Shown: positions 44,916 through 54,276, numbered from the stretch's first letter. The stretch: 64,000 nucleotides of DNA from Mangrovactinospora gilvigrisea (GCF_001879105.1 NZ_MLCF01000011.1:1-64000), one strand, 5' to 3'. Notes: generated by a model from the sequence alone, not told the origin. Numbers and translations: made by a program.

Positions 44916-46073
44916 TCAGCCCAGGGCCTGCCCGAGGTCCTCCAGCAGGTCGTCCAGGGACTCGATGCCGACCGAGAGGCGCACCAGGTCGGCGGGGACC
45001 TCCAGCGGGGAGCCCTCCGCCGAGGCGTGCGTCATCCGGCCCGGGTGCTCGACCAGCGACTCCACCCCGCCGAGTGACTCGCCGAGGGTGAACAGCCGCG
45101 TCCGGTCGCACATCGCGACCGCCGCGTCCGGCCCGTCCGCGTGCCGGAAGGAGACCATCCCGCCGAAGCCGCGCATCTGCTTCGCCGCCACCTCGTGGCC
45201 GGGGTGCGACGGCAGCCCCGGATAGAGCACCTGCGCGACCTTCGCATGCCCGGCCAGGAACTCGGCCACCTTCGAGGCGTTCGCGCAGTGCCGGTCCATC
45301 CGCACCCCGAGCGTCTTGATGCCGCGCAGCACCAGCCAGGAGTCGAACGGGCCGGAGACGCCGCCCATCGAGTTCTGGTGGAACGCCAGCTGCTCGCCCA
45401 GTTCGGCGTCCGCCGCCACCAGCGCGCCGCCGACCACGTCCGAGTGGCCGCCCATGTACTTGGTGGTGGAGTGGACGACCACGTCCGCGCCGAGCACCAG
45501 CGGCTGCTGCAGATACGGGCTGGCGAAGGTGTTGTCGACCACCAGCAGCGCGCCCGCGCCGTGCGCCACCTGCACCAGCGCCGCGATGTCGGCGATGCCG
45601 AGCAGCGGGTTGCTGGGCGTCTCCACCCAGACCGCCACCGTCTCCGGGCGGAGCGCGGCGCGCACCGCCTCGGGGGACGTCATGTCCGCGGCCGTCCAGG
45701 CCACTCCCCAGCGCTGCAGCACCTTGGCGAAGAGCCGGAAGGTGCCGCCGTAGGCGTCGCCGGGGATGACCACGTGGTCGCCGGGCTTGCACACCGTTCG
45801 CAGCAGGCAGTCCTCGGCCGCCAGCCCCGAGGCGAAGGCCAGCCCGCGGCGGCCCTGCTCCAGCGCGGCGAGGTTCTCCTCCAGCGCGGTGCGGGTGGGA
45901 TTGGCCGAGCGGCTGTACTCGTAGCCGCCGCGCAGCCCGCCCACGCCGTCCTGCTTGTACGTGGACACCTGGTAGATCGGCGGGACCACCGCCCCGGTCA
46001 GGGCGTCCGGCTCCTGGCCTGCGTGGATGGCGACAGTCTCGAAGCCGTGCGGATGCTGGTCGTCGTTGCTCAT
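44916..46073 (-). CDS. metB: Cystathionine gamma-synthase/lyase (Cys/Met metabolism PLP enzyme)
   Basis: A 385-residue PLP enzyme of the Cys/Met metabolism family. The PLP lysine is K205 in [17 protein letters not shown]. Other conserved segments are [32 protein letters not shown] and [13 protein letters not shown]. The enzyme makes cystathionine from an activated homoserine plus cysteine, or cleaves cystathionine to cysteine; sequence alone does not separate these. The cystathionine beta-synthase gene 6 kb away makes a lyase role attractive. ATG at 46073; divergent from msrA. Confidence 0.93.
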   Translation of the reverse strand: MSNDDQHPHGFETVAIHAGQEPDALTGAVVPPIYQVSTYKQDGVGGLRGGYEYSRSANPTRTALEENLAALEQGRRGLAFASGLAAEDCLLRTVCKPGDHVVIPGDAYGGTFRLFAKVLQRWGVAWTAADMTSPEAVRAALRPETVAVWVETPSNPLLGIADIAALVQVAHGAGALLVVDNTFASPYLQQPLVLGADVVVHSTTKYMGGHSDVVGGALVAADAELGEQLAFHQNSMGGVSGPFDSWLVLRGIKTLGVRMDRHCANASKVAEFLAGHAKVAQVLYPGLPSHPGHEVAAKQMRGFGGMVSFRHADGPDAAVAMCDRTRLFTLGESLGGVESLVEHPGRMTHASAEGSPLEVPADLVRLSVGIESLDDLLEDLGQALG

Positions 46074-46185
46074 GCTGCCCGAGGGTATAGCGGCGGACCG
46101 GGCCGCCGGGCCGGAAACAACGGGCGGTCCCTCGCGTGTTGGACATGGTGAGATGGAGTCCCCCCACCCCGAAGGAGCCGGACGG

Positions 46186-46860
46186 ATGTTCCAGCACCGC
46201 CAGAACTTCAAGGACCGCCTGCCGGCCCCCGACGAGGCCCTCCCGGGCCGCCCCGAGCCGACCTTCACCCTCCCCGAGCGGCACGAGGTGCTCGGCACCG
46301 CGCTCGCCGCGCCGTACCCGGACGGCCTGGAGACCGCCGACTTCGCGCTGGGCTGCTTCTGGGGCGCCGAGCGGCGCTTCTGGCAGACCGACGGCGTCCG
46401 GACGACGCTCGCCGGCTACCAGGGCGGCCTCACCGAGAACCCGACCTACGAGGAGGTCTGCTCGGGCCGCACCGGCCACGCCGAGGCGGTGCGGGTCGTC
46501 TTCGACCCGGCGAAGGTCTCCTACGAGCAGCTGCTGAAGGTCTTCTGGGAGTCGCACGACCCGACCCAGGGCAACCGCCAGGGCAACGACGTCGGCACCC
46601 AGTACCGCTCGGCCGTCTTCACCCACGGCCCGGCCCAGGAGGCCGCGGCGAAGGCCTCCCGCGAGGCCTTCCAGAAGGTCCTCGACGGCCTCGGCAAGCC
46701 CGCCATCACCACCGAGATCACCCCGGCCCGCACCTTCTGGCCCGCCGAGCCGTACCACCAGCAGTACCTCGCGGAGACCAAGAACCCCAACGGCTACTGC
46801 GGCCTCGGCGGCATCGAGGGCGCGTCGTGCCCGATCGGGATCGCGCGGACGGACGGCTGA
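46186..46860 (+). CDS. msrA: Peptide methionine-(S)-S-oxide reductase
   Basis: A 224-residue MsrA repairing methionine-S-sulfoxide in proteins. The catalytic C57 lies in the motif [11 protein letters not shown], and downstream conserved blocks are [27 protein letters not shown] and [20 protein letters not shown]. Two C-terminal cysteines (C205 and C215 in [17 protein letters not shown]) act as recycling residues, as in the MsrA type with three cysteines. The N-terminal extension of ~50 residues is normal for Streptomyces. ATG at 46186 has GAAGGAG upstream. Confidence 0.95.
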   Translation: MFQHRQNFKDRLPAPDEALPGRPEPTFTLPERHEVLGTALAAPYPDGLETADFALGCFWGAERRFWQTDGVRTTLAGYQGGLTENPTYEEVCSGRTGHAEAVRVVFDPAKVSYEQLLKVFWESHDPTQGNRQGNDVGTQYRSAVFTHGPAQEAAAKASREAFQKVLDGLGKPAITTEITPARTFWPAEPYHQQYLAETKNPNGYCGLGGIEGASCPIGIARTDG

Positions 46861-46942
46861 GACCCGATCGGGTCATCGGGGTCGCCACGGCGGCGGGTGC
46901 GGCTGAGGTTGGGGGAACCGACGCCGCAAGGATGCCTCCGAC

Positions 46943-47623
46943 ATGGGCGACGCCATCGGGCAGATGCTGGCCTCCGCGGTCGGCATCGCCATCAGTCCGC
47001 TCCCGCTGATCGCCGTCATCCTGATGCTGGCGACGCCGCGCGGCCGCGCCAACGGGCTGGCCTTCACCGCCGGTTGGGTGGTCGCGCTGGCGGTGGTCGT
47101 CGGGGCGGTGACGGCGGCCGCCGGCGGGGCGGACGCGGCCGGGCACGCGCACGGCACCGGCGGCTGGGCGGCCTGGCTCAAGCTCGCGCTGGGCCTCGTC
47201 TTCCTGCTGCTCGCCGCGCAGCAGTGGCGGGGCAGGCCGCGCGACGGGCAGCAGCCGAGCACCCCGGGGTGGATGGCGGCGATCGACCGGTTCACCCCGG
47301 TGCGGTCGGCGGGGCTGGCCGCCGCGCTCGCCGCGCTCAACCCCAAGAACCTGGTGCTCGCCGTGGGCGGCGCGCTGGCGATCGCCTCCAGCGGCGCGAG
47401 CGGCGGCGGCACGGCGGTGGCCGCCGCGGTCATGGTCGTCATCGGCTCGCTCTGCGCGCTGCTCCCGCTCGGCGTCTACCTGTGCGGCGGCAGCCGTGCG
47501 GCCCGTGTCCTCGACGGCTGGAAGTCCTGGCTGGGCGCGCACAACGCGGCCATCATGATCACGGTCCTCGCCGTGCTCGGCGCCAAGTACCTCGGCGACG
47601 CGATCACCGCACTGACGGGCTGA
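46943..47623 (+). CDS. GAP/SfLAP family membrane protein
   Basis: A 226-residue membrane protein with six hydrophobic segments. The conserved stretch ISPLPLIAVILMLATPRGRANGLAFTAGWVVAL and LAALNPKNLVLAVGGALAI are typical of the GAP (Sap/sulfolipid-addressing-like) proteins within the LysE superfamily. Members are proposed to export or flip small molecules or lipids; the substrate is unknown. ATG at 46943. Confidence 0.87.
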   Translation: MGDAIGQMLASAVGIAISPLPLIAVILMLATPRGRANGLAFTAGWVVALAVVVGAVTAAAGGADAAGHAHGTGGWAAWLKLALGLVFLLLAAQQWRGRPRDGQQPSTPGWMAAIDRFTPVRSAGLAAALAALNPKNLVLAVGGALAIASSGASGGGTAVAAAVMVVIGSLCALLPLGVYLCGGSRAARVLDGWKSWLGAHNAAIMITVLAVLGAKYLGDAITALTG

Positions 47624-47639
47624 CGCCCCGTCGGCGGCG

Positions 47640-49316
47640 TCACCGCCCGGGCGGCTCCGCCAGCCACGCCTCGGCGTCGGCCACCGCCTTCTCCAGCGGG
47701 GCGAAGAGCGTCGGTTCGGCAGGGACGAGGGCGACGTCCGCCGTGGCGCCGGTGGCGGCGAGGATGCGGGCGAGGCGGGGCTCGACGCCGGCGAGGGTGA
47801 GGCGGCCGCCGCCGTCGCGCAGCGTGCGGGCGTAGCGGCGCAGCACCTTCACCACCGCCGAGGACGGCACGTCCGGCATGCCCCGAACCACCAGCACCAC
47901 CGCCGCGCGGGAGCCCGCCGCGGTGCGCGGCCACGCCGCGTCGATCCGCGGCACCTCCGCGAAGAGGCTGACGCCGTCGTAGTAGAGCACCGTCACCGCC
48001 CCGGACGGGAACTCCGCGGGCGGCTCCGCCACCCGCCAGTGCCCGTCCTGCGGGGTCAGCGCCACCAGCCGGGCGCGCCGCGCCGCCTGCGCGCAGTACA
48101 GCAGCAGCGACAGCACCGCGCCGAGGATGATCGCCCGCTGCAGCGGCAGTTGGGTGGTGGCCAGGAAGGTCAGCACCATCGCCGCCGCGGAGAGCGGCGA
48201 GGTGCGCAGCACCAGCGCGATGTCGGCGCGCTTGCCCCAGATCAGCTCGCCCCCGACCACCAGGATCAGCCCGCCGATCACCGGCATCGGGATCCGCTCG
48301 GCCAGCGACCCGACGGCGAGCACGATCAGCGCCAGCCACACCCCGGAGAACACCCCCGCCCAGCGGGTGCGCGCGCCCGCCGCGACCGCCACCCCGGTGC
48401 GGGAGAGCGAGCCGCCGACCGGCAGCGCCTGGAAGAGGCCGCCGACCGCGTTCGCCGCGCCCTGCGCCAGGAAGTCGCCGTTCACCGAGGAGCGCGAGCC
48501 GTCCGGGTTGGGCACCGTCGGCCCGATCCCGGCCGCCTGGGCGAGCGCCACCAGCGCCACCGAGACGGCCCCGCCGATCAGGTGCGGCGTAGCGCCGAGG
48601 TCGGGGGCGGTGAAGTGCGGCAGCGCCGCGGGGATGCGGGCGATGTCGCGGACCGTCTCCACGTCCAGCCCGGCGAGCCCGGAGACCAGCGAGGCGGCCA
48701 CCATGGCGAGCAGCAGCGCGGTGGCCCGCAGCGCCTTCACCGCGTGCGCGGCGGCCCAGGCCGCCACCGTCCCGGCGGCGAGCGCCGTCGCGGTGCCGTC
48801 CCAGTGCGGCAGGTGGACGAGCCAGTCGCCGAGCTGGACGAGGCGGTTGTGGCCGTGCGGGGCGTAGCCGGTGGCGTCCTTGAGCACCCCGGTGATGATC
48901 TGCAGCGCGATGCCAGTGGAGAACCCGGTCATCACCGCGTTGGAGACGAAGCTCATCACCGCGCCCAGCCGCAGCACGCCCATCAGCAGCATCACCACGC
49001 CGGCGAGCACCGCCAGCAGCGCGATGTTCCCCGCGGCGTGCGGGTCGAGGTGGGCGTCGGCCAGGACGCTCTGCGAGGTCAGCGCGATGGCGCTGGTGAG
49101 GGTGGTGACCATCAGCACGGTGCGGGCCAGCAGCGAGCCGACGACCGCGGGCACCACCCCCGCGTAGAGGCCGGCGATCGGGCTGAAGCCGCCGATGGCC
49201 GCGTACGCCATTCCCTCCGGGATCGAGAACAACCCGGTGACCAGGCCCGACGCCACATCCGCGCCCGTCGGCCGCCCGACCTTGCGCAAGCGCGCGGCCA
49301 CTCGCCGCCCTCGCAT
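47640..49316 (-). CDS. SulP family inorganic anion transporter
   Basis: A 558-residue SulP/SLC26 transporter. The signature SIPEGMAYAAIGGFSPIAGLYAGVVPAVVGSLLA is near the N-terminus. Further segments include GFSTGIALQIITGVLKDATG, ALPVGGSLSRTGVAVAAGARTRWAG and the typical ELIWGKRADI. The C-terminal ~130 residues form a STAS domain (VTVLYYDGVSLFAEVPRI...VVLVVRGMPDVPSSAVVKVLRR). It likely imports sulfate or bicarbonate. ATG at 49316 with GGAGGGGG upstream is preferred; a GTG at 49367 would add 17 mostly Arg residues. Confidence 0.92.
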   Translation of the reverse strand: MRGRRVAARLRKVGRPTGADVASGLVTGLFSIPEGMAYAAIGGFSPIAGLYAGVVPAVVGSLLARTVLMVTTLTSAIALTSQSVLADAHLDPHAAGNIALLAVLAGVVMLLMGVLRLGAVMSFVSNAVMTGFSTGIALQIITGVLKDATGYAPHGHNRLVQLGDWLVHLPHWDGTATALAAGTVAAWAAAHAVKALRATALLLAMVAASLVSGLAGLDVETVRDIARIPAALPHFTAPDLGATPHLIGGAVSVALVALAQAAGIGPTVPNPDGSRSSVNGDFLAQGAANAVGGLFQALPVGGSLSRTGVAVAAGARTRWAGVFSGVWLALIVLAVGSLAERIPMPVIGGLILVVGGELIWGKRADIALVLRTSPLSAAAMVLTFLATTQLPLQRAIILGAVLSLLLYCAQAARRARLVALTPQDGHWRVAEPPAEFPSGAVTVLYYDGVSLFAEVPRIDAAWPRTAAGSRAAVVLVVRGMPDVPSSAVVKVLRRYARTLRDGGGRLTLAGVEPRLARILAATGATADVALVPAEPTLFAPLEKAVADAEAWLAEPPGR

Positions 49317-49427
49317 CCGCCGCCCCCTCCGCCTCCGCCTCCGGGTTCCGCTCTGATCCTCCGTCACCAGGGCGCCCCGGACCGTCCCCTGGCGTCCGAC
49401 CGGGTGAGGCTGTGCCAGGCTGCCGGG

Positions 49428-50366
49428 ATGGACATCGACTGTGTGGGAGCGCTCATCAGGGACCCGGCGGGCCGGGTGTACGTGCACCGGCGTACCGCCG
49501 AGCGGCGGCTGCTGCCGGGCACCTGGGACGTGGTCGGCGGCCATCTGGAGGCCGGCGAGTCGCCGGAGCAGGCGCTGGCCCGGGAGATCGAGGAGGAGAC
49601 CGGCTGGCGGCTGTCCCGCGTCGAGGCGCAGATCGCCGACTGGGAGTGGACGGGCGACGACGGCCGGCACCGCCGCGAGCTGGACTACCTGGTCGAGGTG
49701 GACGGCGACCTGGCGGCGCCCCGGCTGGAGGAGGGCAAGCACGACGCCTCCGGCTGGGCGGGCGGGCCGGGCGCGCTGCGCGCGTCCGACTTCGACTGGC
49801 TGATGGAGGGCCGCACGGACGGCGACCGCCGCCTCGCCGAGCTGATCGCGCGCGCCGCCCGCACCCGGCTGACGGAGCGTCTGCGGCTGGAGCCCGCCGG
49901 CCCGCGGAGCGCGGTGCACCTGTGGCGGATCCACTCCCGCCCGGAGGTGGCGCGGGCCTACGGCGAGGAGCCGTGGACGCCCGCGCACGCGGCCGGGACC
50001 GCGGCGGCGTGGGGCGACGCCTGGGACGCGGACGGCGTGCACAAGTGGATCGCCTACTCCAGGGCGACCGGGCGACCGGTCGGCCGCGGCGGCCTGTCGG
50101 TCCGCGAGGTGGCGGGCGTCCCCGGCCGCCTGGAGCTGGGCTGGGCGCTGCTCCCCGAGGTGTGGGGCCGGGGCCTGGCCACCGAGATCGGCGCGGCCGG
50201 CCTCGACTTCGCCTTCCGCGACCTCGGCGCGCAGGAGGTGGTGGCCTTCACCGACGTCGCCAACACCCGCTCGACGGCGGTGATGGAGCGCCTCGGCATG
50301 CGCAGGGAGGGCGAGTTCGACGACGGCCCGTACCGGGCCGTGCTCTACAGCAGGCGCCGCGTGTGA
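49428..50366 (+). CDS. Nudix hydrolase-GNAT acetyltransferase fusion
   Basis: A 312-residue two-domain protein. The first ~135 residues are a Nudix hydrolase: the full Nudix box is GGHLEAGESPEQ to EETGW at about 44-66, with the REIEEE metal cluster. The rest is a RimJ/RimL-type N-acetyltransferase (RSAVHLWRIHSRPEVARAYG; WALLPEVWGRGLATEIGAAGLDFAF; VANTRSTAVMERLGM), whose QxxGxA-like motif A is GRGLATE. The fusion implies linked handling of a nucleotide-type substrate and an amine. ATG at 49428 with no strong ribosome-binding site. Confidence 0.92.
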   Translation: MDIDCVGALIRDPAGRVYVHRRTAERRLLPGTWDVVGGHLEAGESPEQALAREIEEETGWRLSRVEAQIADWEWTGDDGRHRRELDYLVEVDGDLAAPRLEEGKHDASGWAGGPGALRASDFDWLMEGRTDGDRRLAELIARAARTRLTERLRLEPAGPRSAVHLWRIHSRPEVARAYGEEPWTPAHAAGTAAAWGDAWDADGVHKWIAYSRATGRPVGRGGLSVREVAGVPGRLELGWALLPEVWGRGLATEIGAAGLDFAFRDLGAQEVVAFTDVANTRSTAVMERLGMRREGEFDDGPYRAVLYSRRRV

Positions 50367-50409
50367 GGATGGCGGGCAAGGACATGTCCACAGTGAGGGG
50401 TTGACCTCG

Positions 50410-50904
50410 ATGAGCACACTCCACGAGATCCCGCTGCGCACCCTGGACGGCGGGGCCGGCTCGCTCGGCGACCACGCCGGGAAGGCGCTGCTGGTGGTGA
50501 ACGTCGCCTCCAAGTGCGGGCTGACGCCGCAGTACGAGGGGCTGGAGCGGCTGCAGCAGCGGTACGCCGACCGCGGGTTCAGCGTCGTCGGCTTCCCCTG
50601 CAACCAGTTCGGCGGCCAGGAGCCGGGCACCGCGGAGGAGATCGCGACGTTCTGCTCGGCGACGTACGGCGTCTCCTTCCCGATGTACGAGAAGGCGGAC
50701 GTCAACGGTGCGGAGCGGCAGCCGGTCTACGTCGAGCTGACCAAGGCGGCGGACGCGGAGGGCGCGGCCGGCGACATCCAGTGGAACTTCGAGAAGTTCC
50801 TGGTCTCGCCGGCGGGCGAGGTGGTGGGCCGGTTCCGCCCGCGGACCGAGCCGGAGGCGCCGGAGCTGGTCGCGGCGATCGAGGCGCAGCTGCCGGAAGA
50901 ATGA
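50410..50904 (+). CDS. Glutathione peroxidase family thiol peroxidase
   Basis: A 164-residue peroxidase. The catalytic tetrad is complete: C36 (ASKCGLTPQY), Q70 (CNQFGGQEPG), W125 and N126 (QWNFEKF). It has cysteine, not selenocysteine. A further cysteine at C82 (FCSATYG) may resolve the sulfenate. Such proteins in actinobacteria usually use thioredoxin rather than glutathione, which Streptomyces lacks (it has mycothiol), so the name is historical. ATG at 50410; a TTG nine bases upstream is possible. Confidence 0.94.
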   Translation: MSTLHEIPLRTLDGGAGSLGDHAGKALLVVNVASKCGLTPQYEGLERLQQRYADRGFSVVGFPCNQFGGQEPGTAEEIATFCSATYGVSFPMYEKADVNGAERQPVYVELTKAADAEGAAGDIQWNFEKFLVSPAGEVVGRFRPRTEPEAPELVAAIEAQLPEE

Positions 50905-51076
50905 ACCCGGGCGTCACCGAGCGGCAGCACCGGCGTAACACGCGGCGGGCAGAGTGGTTCCCGTGAGCCCCCCGGAGCAGGGGTGGCGGCGCGAGCACAC
51001 GGAGCGGCTCCCGTGCGCGCCGCCGGTCTCACGGTCGCCCGGGTCCGGTCTCTGACATCCGGCCCGGCGGCCTGCC

Positions 51077-51143
51077 GCGGGAACCGCCGTCGTCCCGCTC
51101 CTGCCTCGGCAGGAGTGCGGCGGTTCCCGCGCCTAGCTTTTTT
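51077..51143 (+). ncRNA. Long structured hairpin with T-run, possible terminator or small RNA
   Basis: GCGGGAACCGCCG (51077-51089) and CGGCGGTTCCCGC (51118-51130) are perfect 13-base arms. The intervening segment contains a second hairpin, CTCCTGCC/GGCAGGAG (51098-51115). Seven bases after the stem come six T residues (51138-51143). It lies 172 bp past the glutathione peroxidase stop, too far for a simple terminator, so a separate small transcript is possible. Confidence 0.5.
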
Positions 51144-51199
51144 GCGGCGGCGGCGCCGTGACGGCCGCGATCCGGTGTGCGGGTCGCGGCCGTGTCCGG

Positions 51200-51502
51200 T
51201 CACTCGTGCAGTTCCCCGCGCCCCTGCGGGGCGTCGTCGCCGTCGTCCGGCCAGTCCTCGGCGCCCTCGGCCTGGAGGGCGGCGCGGTGGTGGGCCCAGA
51301 GGGCGAGGCCGAGGGCGGCGGCGCCGACCACGAGGAAGACCGCCCCGCCGATCACGTACGGCCTGCGGTCGAAGCCGGTCTCGGCGAGCACGGGGACGTC
51401 GGTCGCGTAGGCCGCGAGGCCGGTCGCACCGGCCCCGCAGGCCAGGGCGAGCAGCAGCGCGACGCCGAGCGCCGTCGCGGTGAGCGGTGGCCTGGTGGGC
51501 AT
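51200..51502 (-). CDS. Small two-span membrane protein
   Basis: A 100-residue protein with two hydrophobic segments (ALGVALLLALACGAGATGLAAYA; VIGGAVFLVVGAAALGLALWA) joined by a short extracytoplasmic loop. The cytosolic tail is acidic (EDWPDDGDDAPQGRGE). Function unknown. It starts at ATG 51502 and lies 66 bp upstream of the cystathionine beta-synthase stop codon on the same strand. Confidence 0.75.
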   Translation of the reverse strand: MPTRPPLTATALGVALLLALACGAGATGLAAYATDVPVLAETGFDRRPYVIGGAVFLVVGAAALGLALWAHHRAALQAEGAEDWPDDGDDAPQGRGELHE

Positions 51503-51568
51503 CGTCCGTCACTCCCCCTGTGCTTCCTGTTGCCGATGCGTCAGCTTAGGCCGCCGGACGGCCACTTC

Positions 51569-52969
51569 TCAGCCCTTCTCGGCCGCGAGGTAGGCGAGCA
51601 GGTCGGAGCGGGTGACGATGCCGGCCGGCTTGCCGTCGACCAGCACCACCGCCGCGTCCGCCTTCTCCAGCGCGCTCATCAGCGCGGTGGCCGGCTCCCC
51701 GCTGCCCACCACCGGCAGCGGCGGGGACATGTGGCGCTCCAGGGGGTCGCCGGACTCGGCCTGCTTGGCGAAGAGCGCGGCGAGCAGTTCGCGCTCCGCG
51801 ATCGCGCCGACGACCTCGCCGGCCATCACGTCCGGGTGCCCGGCGCCGGGCGAGACGACCGGCATCTGCGAGACGTGGAACTCCCGCAGCACCTCGATGG
51901 CCTCGCCGACCGTCTCGGTCGGGTGGACGTGGACGAACTCGGGGATGCCGGCCTGCTCTATGGCGACCTTGCGGTCCAGCACGTCCTTGACCAGCGGGCC
52001 GCTGCCCTCGTTGCCGCCGAGGAAGCCGTAGTCGGCCATCCACTCGTCGTTGAAGATCTTGGAGAGGTAGCCGCGGCCGCCGTCCGGCAGCAGCACCACC
52101 ACCACGGCCTCCGGCCCGGCCTCCTTGGCGACCTGGAGCGCGGCGACGACCGCCATCCCGCAGGAGCCGCCGACCAGCAGGCCCTCCTCGCGGGCGAGGC
52201 GCCGCGTCATCTGGAAGGAGTCCTTGTCGGAGACGCCGATGACCCGGTCGCAGATGTCGCGGTCGTAGGCCTCCGGCCAGAAGTCCTCGCCGACGCCCTC
52301 GACCAGGTACGGCCGGCCCGACCCGCCGGAGTAGACCGAGCCCTCCGGGTCCGCGCCGATGATCTGGACGCTGCCGCCGGAGACCTCCTTGAGGTAGCGC
52401 CCGGTGCCGGAGATGGTGCCGCCGGTGCCGATGCCGGCGACGAAGTGGGTGATCCGGCCCTCGGTCTGCTCCCACAGCTCCGGCCCGGTGGACTCGTAAT
52501 GGGAGCGCGGGTTGTTGGGGTTGGAGTACTGGTCCGGCTTCCAGGCGCCGGGGATCTCCCGCATCAGCCGGTCGGAGACGTTGTAGTAGGAGTCGGGGTG
52601 CTCGGGGGCGACGGCGGTCGGGCAGACCACCACCTCGGCCCCGTAGGCCCGCAGCACATTGATCTTGTCGGTGGAGACCTTGTCGGGGCAGACGAAGACG
52701 CAGCGGTAGCCCTTCTGCTGGGCCACGATCGCCAGGCCCACCCCGGTGTTGCCGGAGGTCGGCTCGACGATGGTGCCGCCCGGGGCCAACTGCCCGGACT
52801 TCTCCGCGGCCTCGATCATGCGGACCGCGATGCGGTCCTTCACCGAGCCGCCGGGATTGAAGTATTCGACCTTCGCCAGCAGAGGTGCGGATCCCGCTGC
52901 GGGGAGGGTGTTCAACCGCACCAGCGGGGTGTTGCCGACGAGGTCGATGATCGAGTCGTGGTAGCGCAC
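51569..52969 (-). CDS. cbs: Cystathionine beta-synthase
   Basis: A 466-residue PLP enzyme condensing homocysteine with serine to cystathionine. The PLP lysine is K44 (NPGGSVKDRIA), the phosphate cup is SGNTG at 72-76, and GIGTGGTISGTGRYLKE is the Gly-rich loop. The last ~120 residues are a CBS-domain pair (GEVVGAIAERELLAALF; AAVVLVDGKPAGIVTRSDLLAYL) that may bind adenosyl ligands. The catalytic core resembles CysM/CysK, so a cysteine synthase role is an alternative. It starts with GTG at 52969. Confidence 0.93.
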   Translation of the reverse strand: MRYHDSIIDLVGNTPLVRLNTLPAAGSAPLLAKVEYFNPGGSVKDRIAVRMIEAAEKSGQLAPGGTIVEPTSGNTGVGLAIVAQQKGYRCVFVCPDKVSTDKINVLRAYGAEVVVCPTAVAPEHPDSYYNVSDRLMREIPGAWKPDQYSNPNNPRSHYESTGPELWEQTEGRITHFVAGIGTGGTISGTGRYLKEVSGGSVQIIGADPEGSVYSGGSGRPYLVEGVGEDFWPEAYDRDICDRVIGVSDKDSFQMTRRLAREEGLLVGGSCGMAVVAALQVAKEAGPEAVVVVLLPDGGRGYLSKIFNDEWMADYGFLGGNEGSGPLVKDVLDRKVAIEQAGIPEFVHVHPTETVGEAIEVLREFHVSQMPVVSPGAGHPDVMAGEVVGAIAERELLAALFAKQAESGDPLERHMSPPLPVVGSGEPATALMSALEKADAAVVLVDGKPAGIVTRSDLLAYLAAEKG

Positions 52970-53137
52970 GCGAACACCCTATGACGCGCGGCGTCCCATC
53001 GGGCGAAACCTGTGCCGCTTCTGACTGGTCGTCGGGGTGCGGACGGTTCGGCGGGGGCGTCTCCGGGGAAATCACCCACGGCACGACATGATTCGCACAC
53101 GTGCCGGAATGTGATGAACGGGCGAGAGGAGGGGCAG

Positions 53138-54181
53138 ATGTCGCGGGCTCGTGTTGCGCGCCGCATCGCCGCGGCGGCCGCCGTCGGCGGGGGCGGGATC
53201 GGCGTCCTGGGCGGTGCCGCCATCGGTCTGCTGCTCGCGGAGGCGCGGCTGGCCATGAGGGCGATCGGGATCACCGAGGGCCGGGCGCCGAACGCGGACG
53301 GCCTCTACGGGGCCGGGTTCGCCGAGCGGGAGCGCTCGGCGGCGCTGGAGGCGGTGCCGCCGGGGGCGGCCGGGACGCTGACCCTGGCGGTGCTGGGCGA
53401 CTCGACGGCGGCCGGCCTGGGCGTCGCCGAGCCCGGCCGGACGCCGGGGGCGCTGCTCGCCGGCGGGCTGGCGGCGCTCGCGGAGCGTCCCGTCCGGCTG
53501 GTCAATGTGGCCCTGTCGGGGGCGCGTTCGACGGACCTGCCGCGGCAGACGCCGCTGGCGCTGGCGGAGCGCCCGGACGCGGCCGTCGTCATCATCGGGG
53601 CCAACGACATCACCCACCGGGTGAAGCCGGCCGAGTCGGTGCGGCTGCTGACGGACGCGGTGCGGGCGCTGCGCGAGGCGGGCGCCGAGGTGGTCGTCTG
53701 CACCTGCCCGGACCTGGGCACGGTCCGCCCGGTGAAGCAGCCGCTGCGCTACCTGGCGCGGCGGGCCTCCCGCCAGCTGGCGGCGGCGCAGACCATCGCG
53801 GTGGTGGAGAACGGCGGGCGGACGGTGTCGCTGGGCGACCTGCTGGGCCCGGAGTTCGCGGCCCGGCCGTCGGAGATGTTCGGCCCGGACCGCTTCCACC
53901 CTTCCGCGGAGGGCTATCTGACGGCGGCCATGGCGGTGCTGCCCACGCTGGGCGCTTGCTTGAGCCTGTGGCCGGAGGAGGAGGCCGCGGTCGAGGTGCT
54001 GGAGCCGGCCCGCGGCGAGGCGCTGCTGCCGGTCGCGGAGGCGGCCGCCGAGGCCGTGGAGACGGCCGGCACCGAGGTGGCCGGCACGCCGCGCTCGCAT
54101 TGGGCGCAGCTCAAGCGGCGTCGGCTGCGGCAGCTCTTTACGGCGCGCGGGGCCCCGGCTAGTCTCGCCGAGGCGGAATGA
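53138..54181 (+). CDS. SGNH/GDSL hydrolase, membrane-associated
   Basis: A 347-residue esterase. A basic start (MSRARVARR) and one hydrophobic stretch (IAAAAAVGGGGIGVLGGAAIGLLLAEA) suggest a signal anchor. The SGNH motifs are LAVLGDSTAAGLGV (block I with catalytic Ser), VNVALSGARSTDL (block II), VIIGANDITHR (block III) and PDRFHPSAEGYLTAA (block V). The C-terminus is helical and acidic then basic. ATG at 53138 follows GAGGAGGGG. It is divergent from cbs and 95 bp before the thiolase gene. Confidence 0.88.
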   Translation: MSRARVARRIAAAAAVGGGGIGVLGGAAIGLLLAEARLAMRAIGITEGRAPNADGLYGAGFAERERSAALEAVPPGAAGTLTLAVLGDSTAAGLGVAEPGRTPGALLAGGLAALAERPVRLVNVALSGARSTDLPRQTPLALAERPDAAVVIIGANDITHRVKPAESVRLLTDAVRALREAGAEVVVCTCPDLGTVRPVKQPLRYLARRASRQLAAAQTIAVVENGGRTVSLGDLLGPEFAARPSEMFGPDRFHPSAEGYLTAAMAVLPTLGACLSLWPEEEAAVEVLEPARGEALLPVAEAAAEAVETAGTEVAGTPRSHWAQLKRRRLRQLFTARGAPASLAEAE

Positions 54182-54276
54182 CTACCCACGGGTAACATTC
54201 CGTCCCGGAAGAGTCCGCGGCGGCCGCACCGCCGCGGATCCGCCTCCGCGCCAGTCGAGGGATCGAAGGGGAAGCC

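Noticed and set aside
47640-50705. A 1021-residue minus-strand open frame reaching from SulP into the glutathione peroxidase region
   Set aside because: Only the SulP part (47640-49316) is protein-like. The upstream portion lies opposite to the Nudix-acetyltransferase and peroxidase genes, which have full motifs.
50410-50904. Glutathione peroxidase taken as evidence of glutathione use
   Set aside because: The catalytic residue is cysteine and the organism type uses mycothiol. Such enzymes commonly draw on thioredoxin.
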